This document shows positions 32,252-41,989 of a stretch of DNA of 64,000 bases, in pieces; the first letter of the stretch is position 1; the number at the start of each line of letters is the position of its first letter. The stretch spans positions 584,506,857 through 584,570,856 of the forward strand of contig CM053029.1 in assembly GCA_028564925.1 (NCBI GenBank), in the 5' to 3' direction. A model generated the notes under the pieces. That model saw nothing but the letters and a program-made list of their open reading frames with translations, did not search any database and was not told the DNA's origin. The translations under genes and the position numbers were made by a program. Source of the stretch: Lithobates sylvaticus. Lineage: Eukaryota; Chordata; Amphibia; Anura; Ranidae.

Positions 32252-32371
32252 GCTGCATTAACGCCGGGTTTTTGGCTGTTAATTCACCGTCCTCCACTCA
32301 GTTCAAGCACGGAGGTCCCGGAGCTCTTTCGGAACGTGTCCTCACCCGACCATCTCAGAGGCCACTCCCCC

Positions 32372-32386
32372 GGACGCATAGATTTC
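32372..32386. repeat. L1 target-site duplication, 5' side
   Basis: GGACGCATAGATTTC, identical to 24711-24725. The hAT host sequence resumes with AATGGGGGTTTTCA. Confidence 0.9.
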
Positions 32387-32860
32387 AATGGGGGTTTTCA
32401 TGATTAGCCTGAGGCTCTAATTGGGTTCAAAATAGGGTGGGCTTGGGGCGCAGAGTACTGTGCTCTGAGCCCACCCAGTTGAGTGACAATAGGGAATTAA
32501 TATTTGCTATTGTCTTCCTGGTTCTAATCCCAGCCAATCAGGAAGTGGGTCCTGAGACCCGATTGGCCGAGAGGAGAAGCGACTGTATTGGCCTTCGAGG
32601 AGGAGACGCAGGGGGAAGCCACAGAGGAGGAGACACTGAGCAGGACACACTGAGGTGGAGACGCCGAGAAGGAGACGCAGAGAAGGAGACACCAAGGAGG
32701 AGATGCAGGCTCTTGACCTAGATGGAGTAAGTGCGGGGTTTGCTGATCAACCAAACGCAGGGGTAGGGAGTTTGACTGACGGACTGACTGATCGTGGGGT
32801 GGCGGGTGGTTTGTTTGCCGCCCCCCCCCCCAAAAGAATGGAGCACCAGCTGCCGCTGTT

Positions 32861-33275
32861 CTAATACCTGAATTACAGTATAAACTAAATCTACTGACAA
32901 AAAAAAATGTGTCCAAATTTCCGAAATTCAAATTGAAATTTAAATCGAATTTTACAAAAAAAAACAGATAATGCTGTTTTAGTTAAGCAAAAGGTGATTT
33001 AAAGAGTCATTGTAATCATTTGATGAAGATTTTTCTTTTGTTTGTTCACTTTGTCCCATTTGAATCGAAAAAAACGAAAGTTTTAAGTTTTTGATTCGAC
33101 TGTTTTAAAATGTATAGATTCGAATCGAAAAAAAATCAGTAAATTCAAAGAAAATGTTAAAAAGACATAAAACGAATTCCGAATAGAACTCCAAATACGA
33201 ATTGAACGAAGCAATTGAATATAACAAAACTACATAACCAGATTAACGAATCAAGACAAAAAACAGTTCTCAATA
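32861..33275. repeat. AT-rich repeat of GAATTCGAATC-like words
   Basis: Repeated AATCGAAAAAAA and GAATTTACAAAA-like words. Similar AT-rich, ATTCG-bearing DNA is found at 24546-24619 on the far side of the hAT/L1 insertion, so both are probably one outer element split by the insertion. Confidence 0.5.
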
Positions 33276-33775
33276 TTTGGGGGGGCAGCAAATTAATGCA
33301 GAGATGGACAGGAAGGCGGCGATCCCTGCAAACCCCCCCCCCCCCCATTAGAGATGGACGGGAAGGCTGCGATCAACCTCCCGCAGGAGACGGACGGAGG
33401 CCTCCATACCTTAGGAGGCAGATGACAAGGATCTTGCTTCTTGCTCCGGGGCCGTAGCTTCTCCTCCCGGCCAAACAGGAAGTAGGTCCTGGCCAATCGG
33501 GTCTCAAGACCTGCTTCCTGATTGGCTGGGAGGAGAAGCAGGAAGACAATAGCGAATATTAATTTGCTATTGTCACACAAGTGGGTGAGCTCAGGGCGCA
33601 GTGCTCTGCGCCCCGAGTCCACCCGTTTTTTGGAGCCAATTACAGCCTTATGTGCTTAAAAAATAAAAAGAAACCTTAAAATCCATGCGTCCAGTGCCCT
33701 GCATGTTGAATAGGGGCCGGGCGCATAGATTAGGGGGGCGGCGCCCCTGTGCCCCGTATGGACAGGCCACCACTG
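33276..33775 (+). mobile_element. hAT-type element (CAGTGGYGGC family), left end lost
   Basis: It ends GGACAGGCCACCACTG at 33775. It has GCGCAGTGCTCTGCGCCCCG and TTAATTTGCTATTGTCACAC. A C13 run lies near 33334-33346. It is inserted in the MITE fragment that follows. Confidence 0.7.
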
Positions 33776-33908
33776 GTCTAAAGTTGATCTGGAGTCATGC
33801 AATGCGCTCTCGCTGCAATTGTACAACAAACTTGTGAAGCCTGGCAAGTCTAGCGATAGCTTAGCAAGTCATTTTCAAACTTGCAGCTCAATCGCTTGCT
33901 ATCTGGGC
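33776..33908 (-). mobile_element. Terminal fragment of the CCAGATAGCAAG MITE
   Basis: Reverse copy ending ATCGCTTGCTATCTGGGC, truncated where the hAT element joins. Confidence 0.65.
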
Positions 33909-34720
33909 TATTGTATTTAGACAATATTTGCTTATCCCGGGGCTCAGCTTTAAATACACACTTGAACAAGTTTGCATCTTATAGCATAACAGCACAGCCC
34001 GTGAGTGTCTTTCCCGCAGAGTTTGCAGTGTGCGTTCATTTTTGTATCGGTAAGAGTTTATGAGAATGTATATTACCAGCTGAGTCAGACATGAAGGCAG
34101 AATTCCATAAGTCTCTTCGCCACAGCTGCTAATATAATCCCCCAACCAGGAGAGAATAATTATCATAGGTGATCGCTTGGGAAGGGAGCTTGTGTAATCT
34201 GTTTACTGTATATGTCAAAAAGGATAAAGAAGGATAAATGCAAACACATAAGAAGCAGAGCCTGGCGATGTCAATTTCCTGAAATGTCATTCTAGGGTGA
34301 GATGAGTATTATCCAGTTGCGAAGAGGGGGGGGGGGGGCAGGACGTTCAGGCATGTTGGCTTGGGCCTCGGCAATGAAAGGGTTAAAGAGGTTGCATAAA
34401 TCACCCAGGAAATATTGGGGAGAAAAGGGAAACATTTGGCAGGGGGCCAGCATTGGAAGACTTGGCTACTCCCATTTAGTCATTACAAAAGGCGGCCTGC
34501 CAAGATGAGAAATTACCCTTGGATAGACGGATATTAGGATTAATTGACTTGAACCGGTGCAGTGGAGCAGGTATGCAAGGCACACTGGGGTGCAGATAAT
34601 GAGGGCCAATAAGCAGCTTTATTGTCTTCTTTCATGAAGAGGAGAATATAAATGAAACCATCGCTTATATCTCGGGTCATGCAAAGCAGATGACTCAAGC
34701 TAGTATTTTTGATCATGGGA
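33909..34720. promoter_or_regulatory. Candidate conserved non-coding stretch
   Basis: Single-copy-looking, balanced composition, with clustered factor-like words (AGGATAAATGCAAACAC, GCATAAATCACCC, GATTAATTGACTTG, CAGCTGAGTCAG). It is interrupted by a G12 run near 34307. No ORF or repeat ends. Inference from texture. Confidence 0.2.
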
Positions 34721-35042
34721 AGGAGGTAGAGAATGGTCGGAGTGCAGACAGGGTGGCAGCTTTCTGCGCTGCTGATAGATCATCCGTCTCTAATCATCCC
34801 AAACTCAAATCTATCTTTCATCACCTTGTCTAGGCCTGTGTCCTGCTGCCTTTTCTTGACCTTTAACCCATATTACTGGTCAGTTGACCTTACCGTGTGC
34901 TGTCCATTGATCACCAGAAATAGTTGTGCGTTGACTGTTTGAAAGGGTTGTGAAAGTGCAGACCATACAATATGTTGACTGGATCTCTTGTTAAAATTTT
35001 TTTTTAAAGTCAGCAGTTCCTTGGTTAGATGGATGCATGAAT
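34721..35042. other. Unassigned
   Basis: Nothing recognised. Confidence 0.3.
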
Positions 35043-35043
35043 A

Positions 35044-35113
<70 letters not shown>

Positions 35114-35127
35114 GGATAGATAGATAT
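35043..35127. repeat. (GATA)n microsatellite
   Basis: About 20 tetranucleotide units with one GATG variant near the end. Confidence 0.95.
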
Positions 35128-35147
35128 GTTCAGTGCAAGGTTTCAAC

Positions 35148-35905
35148 CAGTGGTGGCCTGCAATGCCTAATCCATGCTTCCAGCCTAATCTACATGTGGG
35201 GTGCCGGACGCATGGATTCAAATGTTTTTTTTTTTTTTTTTTTTTTTAGAAGCCTTAAGGCTCTAATGCCCCGTACACACTGTCGGATATTCCAATGGAA
35301 AAAGTCAGATCGGATTATGTTGTCGGAAAATCCGATCGTGTGTGCGCTCTAGCAGGCTTTTTCCGTCAGAATTTTGAGAGAAGGATCTCAAATTTTCCGA
35401 CAACAAAATCCGATCAGACTTTTTCCGATCGTGTGTAGAGAATTCCGACGGACAAAGTACAACGCATGCTCAGATCAAATTACGAGACCAAAGCTATTGG
35501 CTACTAGCCTCTACGTAGTTCCGTTGTACGCAACGGACGTCACCACGTTCGGAACGATTGGATTTTCCGACAACTTTGTCCGACCGTGTGTATGCAACAC
35601 CAGTTTCGGACAAAATCTGTCGGAAAGAATCGGACGGATTTTGTCGTGGGAATTTCCGACCGTGTGTATGGGGGGCTAACAGTCTTCAAAAAAGGGTGGG
35701 CTCGGGGGGCGCAGAGCACTGCGCCCTAAGCACACCCAGTTGTGTGACAATAGCAAATTAATATTCGTTATTGTCTTCCTGATCAGGAAGTGGGTCCTTA
35801 AACCCGTTTCCCAATTGGCCGAAAGGAGAAGATACCCTACTGGCCAAGGAAGGAGGAGGGAGGAAAAGCATGGTGAGGACACCGCCATGATGCAGAGAAC
35901 ACCTC
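35148..35905 (-). mobile_element. hAT-type element (CAGTGGYGGC family) with nested Harbinger MITE
   Basis: It starts CAGTGGTGGCCTGCAATGCC. The family core lies at 35.69-35.80 kb (GCGCAGAGCACTGCGCCC, TTAATATTCGTTATTGTC). It is interrupted at 35267-35676. The distal end is truncated, so no duplication can be read. Confidence 0.7.
35267..35676. mobile_element. Harbinger-type MITE, 410 bp
   Basis: It starts TGCCCCGTACACACTGTCGG and ends CCGTGTGTATGGGGGGC. Perfect TAA duplication at 35264-35266 and 35677-35679. Confidence 0.85.
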
Positions 35906-36053
35906 AAGGTCTTTCATGCTCTTTAACACTTCCAGGATGTTCTGCACTGCATTCAATAATGTCTAAGAGCTGCAACCAGTTGAGCAGCCAAGAGGAGCGG
36001 CTTCAGGGGAACGTTCATACAGATAGATGAAAGCCTGTGGAAATGAGGAATAA

Positions 36054-36501
36054 CCCAGATAGCAAGAAATTGAGTTGCAAGTTTAAAAATGACTTGCTAA
36101 GCTATTGATAGGCTTGCCAGGGTTCACAAGTTTGTTGCACAATTGCAGCAAGTTCGCATTGCATGACTCCAGATCAACTTTCTTTGCAATCATTCTGCAA
36201 GTCAGCTGCAAGTCCTGGTTCAGTTATGTTGTGCAATAGTCATCCCACCACAGGGGGGCACTGTGACTGAATTTTCATGCCGTGGACTTGCAGAGCTCTT
36301 GCTGTAGACTCATCACTACAACTTTGCTCTTGTTAGAGACTTGCCACGCAAATTTGCTACAAATTGAAAGAGTGGCAACTAGAACTTGTGCTTCGAGTGC
36401 TCTGAAAGTGTACAACTTGCCAGTGAAAATGTGCAGCAAGTTAACAAGATGTACAATTCAACACTGCCACAAAGTTGTGGAAAATTATCCTTGCTATCTG
36501 T
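36054..36501 (+). mobile_element. MITE with CCAGATAGCAAG inverted ends
   Basis: It begins ACCCAGATAGCAAG and ends CCTTGCTATCTGT. The body matches 19643-20094 closely (AGAGCTCTTGCTGTAGACTC). Non-coding. Confidence 0.7.
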
Positions 36502-36608
36502 AAAGGTAAGTATTTTGTTCCTATCCCCCTTATTCCTATCCCTCTGGGAAAAACAAGCATTTAACCCTTGCAGTGTGTGTGTGGAGGGGGGAAGATGACA
36601 TCTGAAAG

Positions 36609-36944
36609 CAGTGGTGGAACTACCAGGGTCACAAAGGTCGCACTTGCGACCAGGCCCTGGCATTCGACCACTCTGGGCGGGACCCCATGAAGGCAGGAAG
36701 GGGGTCCGCTGCAGAACATGAGAAAGGGCCCTGCTGTGGGTTTGTAATAAAGGGCTCTGCAATGAGAGTAAAGAACCCTGGGATCAGAGGGAAGGGCCCC
36801 AGGGAAGGGCTGGGAAGGGCCCCAGGCTTGGGCTTGGAGAGGGATTGACTCCAGGACCAGAGGAAGAGGCCCCAAGACTGATGGAAAGGGGGTCCCCTGA
36901 TGGTTTCTTGCGCTGAGGCCCTGAAGATTCTAGTTATGCCTTTG
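36609..36944. mobile_element. hAT MITE, 336 bp, perfect duplication
   Basis: TCTGAAAG lies at both 36601-36608 and 36945-36952. The ends read CAGTGGTGGAACTA and TAGTTATGCCTTTG. The interior is G/A-rich with AAGGGCCC repeats. ORFs on the minus strand are translations of these repeats. Confidence 0.85.
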
Positions 36945-36952
36945 TCTGAAAG

Positions 36953-37310
36953 GTTTGTTTTTTTCAGCAACCCGCAATTAGACTTTGATATGTGCTAAAA
37001 AAAATCAATAATCTGTTAATCTATAAATCTAATAAAAAAAAAATGTTATCTGCTGCCTGTAGAGACCCCAGTCTCTAAAGAAATGGAATTCACCATTCCT
37101 CCAGGCAGGACCTGGCTGTGTCTGTGTTGGTCTGTCACTGGTTACCAAGATTTGCAGGTTTCTGCACAATTTTTTAACTGCACTTCAAGGAACCATCCCA
37201 GGGTGAACTATGTGGACCATTGGGTGGCAATGTTTTTCTCTTTGTGCATTTTGGGACTGAGATTCGCCCATGCCCTATACATGCCAGCTCACTTTTTGTA
37301 TACAATAATA
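36953..37310. other. Unassigned
   Basis: No feature recognised; an A9 run lies near 37034. Confidence 0.3.
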
Positions 37311-37650
37311 CAGCACAGTGGTGTAGTGGTTAGCACTTTCACCTAGCAGCAATAGGGTCGCTGGTTCAAATCCCGACCATGACACCTTCTGCCTGAAGTT
37401 TGCATGTTCTCCCTGTGCCTGCGTGGGTTTCCTCTGGGTACTCCGGTTTCCTCCCACACTCCAAAGACATGCTGGTAGGTTAATTAGATCCTGTCCATAA
37501 AATTGGCCAAATATGTGTATGTGTTTGTAAGCGTGTCGGGACCCCACAGGGCAAGGACCGCACTATACCACAGATGGACACCAGTGGCTAAAGCGCCCTG
37601 AGGTGATTCAGTTTGCATAGGTAGCGCTATACAAGTCATTCATTCATTCA
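37311..37650 (+). mobile_element. tRNA-derived SINE
   Basis: The head has a pol III A box (TAGTGGTTAGC, 37324-37334) and B box (GGTTCAAATCC, 37373-37383). The body carries GCATGTTCTCCCTGTG, GGTTTCCTC and CCACACTCCAAAGACATGC, as in vertebrate V-SINE-type elements. The tail is a short CATT repeat. The tRNA fold is too decayed to be a gene. Confidence 0.8.
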
Positions 37651-37708
37651 ATACACACCTCTCTGGCAGCCCATGCCTCCTACCTCCCTTCCAGCGTGGA
37701 AGAATGCA

Positions 37709-38002
37709 TACCTCCCATCTTTTTGAGATGGGAATGAGGGACACCTATAAGCAAAAGTATGCAGGCATAGGACAGACCCCTTACCACGCCCCCTTAATAG
37801 AGCATTGTGCAAAGAAAACAAGATTGGTTAAACCCACAAGTGCTTTTTTTTACCACTACTATTCCTTTATAAAAAGTGCATTTTATATACAATTATGTAG
37901 ATCAGACCAAAATGAGGGACAAATGAGGAGGAATGAGGGACAGAGGGACATTGCTCCAAATCAGAGACAGTCCCTCGTAATCAGGGACAGCTGGGAGCTA
38001 TG
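37709..38002. mobile_element. hAT-like MITE (TACCTCCCA ends)
   Basis: The 8-bp duplication AGAATGCA lies at 37701-37708 and 38003-38010. The ends TACCTCCCATC and CTGGGAGCTATG are imperfectly inverted. The interior repeats GAATGAGGGACA words. Confidence 0.75.
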
Positions 38003-38246
38003 AGAATGCATACGACTACTCAGCATTTGACCCTTCTAGGAGTGTCAGATCCCTAGGTTCCCCACTATGCACTGCCAAGCAGGCTGTATGGGGGGAGCCC
38101 CACAATTTCTAATGGCAGCCCTGTTTGTAGTCATTGGGAAGAATCCCCCCTTACAGACAGCTAAAAAGATCATTGGTGTCGATGGTTACTCATCTCAGAG
38201 GCAGAGGCCTGCTCATTGCTCAATGAACTTCTAACAACCTCTAGAG

Positions 38247-38382
38247 CAGTGATGGTGAACCTTGGCACCCCAGATGTTTTGGAACTACATTTCCCATGAT
38301 GCTCAACTACACTGCAGAGTGCATGAGCATCATGGGAAATGTAGTTCCAAAACATCTGGGTTGCCAAGGTTCGCCATCACTG
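38247..38382. mobile_element. hAT MITE, 136 bp, near-perfect palindrome
   Basis: CAGTGATGGTGAACCTTGGC and its inverse form the ends. The flanks are CTCTAGAG (38239-38246) and CTCTAGAA (38383-38390). The second copy of the host duplication reads CCTCTAGAGAAACC without it, a natural empty site. Confidence 0.95.
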
Positions 38383-38430
38383 CTCTAGAAGAACCTTATG
38401 GTTACACGGAAACCCTAGTTGATCCCCACT

Positions 38431-38600
38431 TAGAGTTGCCACCTCATCCCTTTAAACCCGAACACATATTAATTACACAGGTTCTGTGGCTGATTAAGGT
38501 GGTAATTAAACTCACTTGTTGCCTTATCTGCATTTAATTAGCCTCAGAACCTGAGTAATTCATATGTGTTCGGGTTTAAAGGGATGAGGTGGCAACCCTA
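38431..38600. mobile_element. hAT MITE, 170 bp, long inverted arms
   Basis: TAGAGTTGCCACCTCATCCC and its inverse, with arms of about 38 bp, are flanked by the perfect duplication TCCCCACT (38423-38430 and 38601-38608). It is inserted at the joint of the tandem duplication. Confidence 0.95.
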
Positions 38601-38810
38601 TCCCCACTATGCACTGTCAAGCAGGCTGTATGGGGAGAGCCCCACAATTTCTAATGGCAGCCCTGTTTGTAGTCATTGGGGAGAATCCCCCCTTACAGAC
38701 AGCTAAAAAGATCATTGGTGTCAATGGTTGCTCATCTCAGAGGCCTGCTCATTGCTCAAGGAACTTCTAACAACCTCTAGAGAAACCTTATGGTTCCACG
38801 GAAACCCTAG

Positions 38811-39810
38811 TTGAGAATGATTGCTCTAACAATTTTGTTGGCTCTCTAGAAAATGAGTCCCACCCTTGAAGTTACCTCTCTGAAAATATCCGAAAAACTC
38901 CATCCATGAATATACTGTATATCCTAGTAGGCCATGGCAGCCTACATAGCTGCAATCTCCACTTTTATTTGAGAATGGGAAAATTTAATTTTTTGGGGTA
39001 CTAGCTTGATGTTTTAGCAGCTACAGAATAGGATACTGGCCGTATATCCATGTTTTTTGCCACTTAGAGCACTCCTTGCAACTGAACTATATTTTACCAT
39101 TCTTAGAGAATGTGGTGGCGAGAAGCACTCGTCGATCATTACTTTATAGGGAGGGTGAAGGTCACTTGTTACCTAGAACAGTAGATGCACACAGGAAACC
39201 GCTAACACAAGAATCTCATACACAATGACTTGAAAGCTCGTCTCCTTTATATTTACTGCATTGTAGAGCACAGCAAGAGCAGAGAACTGACAGCTTTACT
39301 GTTCACTTCTTAAACACAAAAAAACTCTTCAAACCTTTATAACACCAAGAAAGTAGAAGACATTCGCACAAAGGAATATTTCTGCATTTTCAATCCGTTG
39401 ACAGATCAGACTGTAACCTCTGCTATAAATACTGTGTGCTTTCCTGCAGTATTCTTATCAAGAAACAGATACCTGCTTTCTCTGTTTGATGGACTGGAAG
39501 CCAGCCATGTGTATTCGTGGAATGAGAAAAATGGAATCCTTTTACCAACTACAACGCAATCGGGATATCATAACAATTCTGGCCGAGTCCGGTGGTTTTC
39601 TCAAACAGCACAAGACATTCAGACATCGATTGTTACATAATCAGGCTGAACAAAGACTCAAGTCCATCTAGTTCAACCTAAGTTGGAAAAAAAAACAAGC
39701 AAATAGCAAACCTCCATATACACAATCCTATTAGAAATATTGGGCCCCCACCCGTACAACCTGCCCGACGGGGCACCAACCATTGGTGTGCACAGCCTAT
39801 TGTATTAGGG
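38811..39810. other. Unassigned, unique-looking
   Basis: No ORF with a recognisable protein, no repeat ends. Ordinary AT-rich sequence. Confidence 0.3.
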
Positions 39811-39915
39811 CAGTGATTCTCAAACTGTGTGCCGCAGAAGATTTGCAGGTGTGCCGTGGGAGTTTTGAAAAATATTTTAAAATTGCTATTGTTTTGAATC
39901 CTTGAACACGAAAAA
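39811..39915 (+). mobile_element. hAT fragment (CAGTGATTCTCAAACTG end)
   Basis: The terminal motif CAGTGATTCTCAAACTGTGT, with GTGTGCCG, is that of a widespread hAT-Charlie-like MITE. The element is cut by the TTAA element that follows. A possible remnant continues at 40871-40894. Confidence 0.65.
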
Positions 39916-39919
39916 TTAA

Positions 39920-40866
39920 CTACTTCAGCCCGAACCAATTTTCAGCCAAAGGACCAGGCCCCTTTTTGCGTCGCTTTAACTGACAATTGCGCGGTCGTGC
40001 GACGTGGCTCCCAAACAAAATTGGTGTCCTTTTTTTCCCACAAATAGAGCTTTCTTTTGGTGGTATTTGATCGCCCCTGCGGTTTTTATTTTTTGCGCTA
40101 TAAACAAAAATAGAGCGACAATTTTGAAAAAAATTCAATATTTTTTACTTTTTGCTATAATAAATATCTCCAAAAAATATATAAAAAATGTTTTTTTCCT
40201 CAGTTTAGGCCGATACGTATTCTTCTACATATTTTTGGTAAAAAAAATCGCAATTAGCGATTATTGATTTGTTTGCGCAAAAGTTATAGCGTTTACAATA
40301 TAGGGGATAGTTTTATAGCATTATTATTAATATTTTTTTTTTACTAGTAATGGGGGCGATCAGCGATTTTTATTGTGACTGCGACATTATGGCGGACACA
40401 TCGGACATTTTTTACACATTTTTGGGACCATTGTCATTTATACAGCAATCAATGCTATTTAAATGCATTGATTCCTGTATAAATGACACTGGCAGTGAAA
40501 GAGTTAACCACTAGGGGGCGGGGAGGGGTTATGGTCTGTGACGTGTTGTGTTTTTTTTTACATTAGGGGGCGTGGCTGACGTCTGACGTCATTGATCGGC
40601 TTTCCCGATGACAGGGAACAGCCGATCAATGACAGGCAGTGTAGGAAGCGCGGGGAGAGGTTTGTTTACACAGACCTCTCTCTGTTCTTCAGCTCTGTGA
40701 CCTGATCGCGGGACACCAGCGGCGATCGCGTCCGCTGGTCCCACGGCCGGGGTCACGGAGCTCCCGACCCCACGGCTAGGCAATTAAAGGGCACGTATAT
40801 ATACATGCTTTTGCCTAGCCGTGCCATTCTGCCAACGTATATCTACAGGCGGCGGTCGGAAATCGG
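39920..40866 (+). mobile_element. TTAACCRCTT-family non-autonomous transposon, full length
   Basis: TTAA at 39916-39919 and 40867-40870. It starts CTACTTCAGCCCGAACC and ends CGGCGGTCGGAAATCGG. All family blocks are present, with the GC-rich end at 40.6-40.8 kb. Non-coding. Confidence 0.85.
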
Positions 40867-40898
40867 TTAAATGGTGAAAATCAATGTCGCAAATTTAA

Positions 40899-41567
40899 CC
40901 GCTTGCCGACCCGCCGCCGTCATTATACTGCGGCAGGTCGGCACGATCCCGCGAGCCATCGTAGCTATACGTAGAAACGTTTGGATGGCCTCAGATCTGT
41001 AGAAAAACAGTAGGGATGGGTATCCTCAACCTATTGAATAAATTAAGGAAAAGCCAGATAGACATGGATTACTCCGGATATAGTACCATGCAACACCTAT
41101 TGGAATTAGTGGACTATCTCGATACCCAGAAATTATAAACGTGTATGATAAAATTAAATATAATTTATTGAAAGAAATATATAAAAATTGAGCAACCCGA
41201 TCTCGGTATTGCTGTAGTACAAATACACACAGTAATAAGTTCACAAAGGTCAACACTCCCATTGTTGAGGGTGCAGGGATGAATACAGATGCAGAAACAG
41301 TATCCTCAACTAGTTTCACGACAAAGTCGCTTCCTCAGGAGGTATCAAAGCTTCTAAAACAAGAAAATATAAGCGTATTAATAAGTGTATAAATGACAAT
41401 GGTCCCAAAAAGGTGTCAAAAGTGTCTGATGTGTCCGCCATAATGTCGCAGTCCCAATAAAAATCGCAGATCGCCGTCATTACTAGTAAAAAAAAAAAAA
41501 AAAAATTATAAAAATGTTATAAATCTATCCCCTATTTTGTAGACGCTATAACTTTTGTGCAAACCAA
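40899..41567 (-). mobile_element. Reverse TTAA-family copy interrupted by retroelement-like DNA
   Basis: The GC-side end begins after TTAA (40895-40898) as CCGCTTGCCGACCCGCC. The interior blocks return at 41388-41567 (TGTCCGCCATAATGTCGCAG, TTACTAGTAAAAAA). About 400 bp between are foreign and carry the hammerhead-like motif. A forward TTAA copy cuts it off at 41568. Confidence 0.65.
41302..41344 (-). ncRNA. Hammerhead-ribozyme-like motif
   Basis: The minus strand reads CCTC, CTGAGGA, A, GCGAC-TTT-GTCGT, GAAAC, TA, GTT, GAGG. This gives the CUGANGA and GAAA core, a 5-bp stem II (one G-U), a 2-bp stem III and a 4-bp stem I (CCTC/GAGG). One extra A stands before stem II. Minimal hammerheads with tiny stem III are characteristic of Penelope-like retroelements. 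Activity is not certain. Confidence 0.4.
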
Positions 41568-41571
41568 TTAA

Positions 41572-41862
41572 CCACTTAAGCCCCGGACCAATTTGCAGCC
41601 AAAGGACCAGGCCCCTTTTTGCGATTCGGCACTGCGTCGATTTAACTGACAATTGCACGGTCGTGCGACGTGGCTCCCAAACAAAATTGGCGTCCTTTTT
41701 TTCCCACAAATAGAGCTTTCTTTTGGTGGTATTTGATCGCCTATGCGGTTTTTATTTTTTGCGCTATAAACAAAAATAGAGCGACAATTTTGAAAAAAAA
41801 TCTATATTTTTTACTTTTTGCTATAATAAATATCACCAAAAAATATATAAAAAAAAGTTTTT
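41572..41862 (+). mobile_element. 5' fragment of a TTAA-family element
   Basis: It starts after TTAA (41568-41571) with CCACTTAAGCCCCGGACC, runs through AATAGAGCTTTCTTTTGGTG, and breaks near 41862 in a poly-A/T stretch. Confidence 0.75.
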
Positions 41863-41968
41863 TACGAAACAAAATAAATGAAAACGAATTTCGGGAGTAA
41901 CTAAATAAATAAATTTTTTGGACGATAACGAAATTCTGAAACAAAATATTTCAGTGTGCACATGTCTA
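41863..41968 (-). mobile_element. Terminal fragment of the TAGACATGTGCA hAT family
   Basis: It ends GTGTGCACATGTCTA, followed by TTCGGCAC, the inverse of the GTGCCGAA duplication beside the full copy at 45956. The body (ACGAATTTCGGGAGTAACTA) matches that copy. Confidence 0.8.
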
Positions 41969-41989
41969 TTCGGCACTGCACTACTTTAA

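Larger units (their letters stand above)
24726..32371 (-). mobile_element. Full-length L1-clade LINE, 7.65 kb
   Basis: It is bounded by a perfect 15-bp duplication. On the minus strand it has a 120-bp 5' leader, ORF1 (32251 to 30903, one frameshift), a long T-tract-rich spacer, an intact ORF2 (28945 to 25142) and a roughly 415-bp 3' region ending in an AAATAAAA word and a short A tail. L1 elements copy themselves by target-primed reverse transcription. The perfect duplication and intact ORF2 suggest a recent insertion. Confidence 0.9.
24628..32860 (-). mobile_element. hAT-type element (CAGTGGYGGC family) split by the L1
   Basis: The left end CAGTGGCGGCCGCTCC starts at 24628. The right end, a weathered GAGCACCAGCTGCCGCTG, lies near 32860. 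The family core (GGGCGCAGAGTACTGTGC, TTGCTATTGTCTTCCTGG) occurs at 32.43-32.53 kb. Without the L1 the element is about 570 bp, matching other copies. The flanks TCCGAATA and TCTAATA are compatible with a decayed 8-bp duplication. Confidence 0.7.
38055..38810 (+). repeat. Tandem duplication, about 230-bp unit, carrying two MITEs
   Basis: TCCCCACTATGCACTG...CTCTAGAG...AACCTTATGGTT...GAAACCCTAGTTGA occurs at 38055-38422 and again at 38601-38810, with few differences (for example one 6-bp GGCAGA difference). Copy 1 has a MITE at CTCTAGAG that copy 2 lacks. A second MITE sits at the junction. Confidence 0.9.

Noticed and set aside
37311-37390. tRNA gene suggested by A and B boxes
   Set aside because: The boxes belong to a SINE head followed by a SINE body and CATT tail; the cloverleaf is not maintained.
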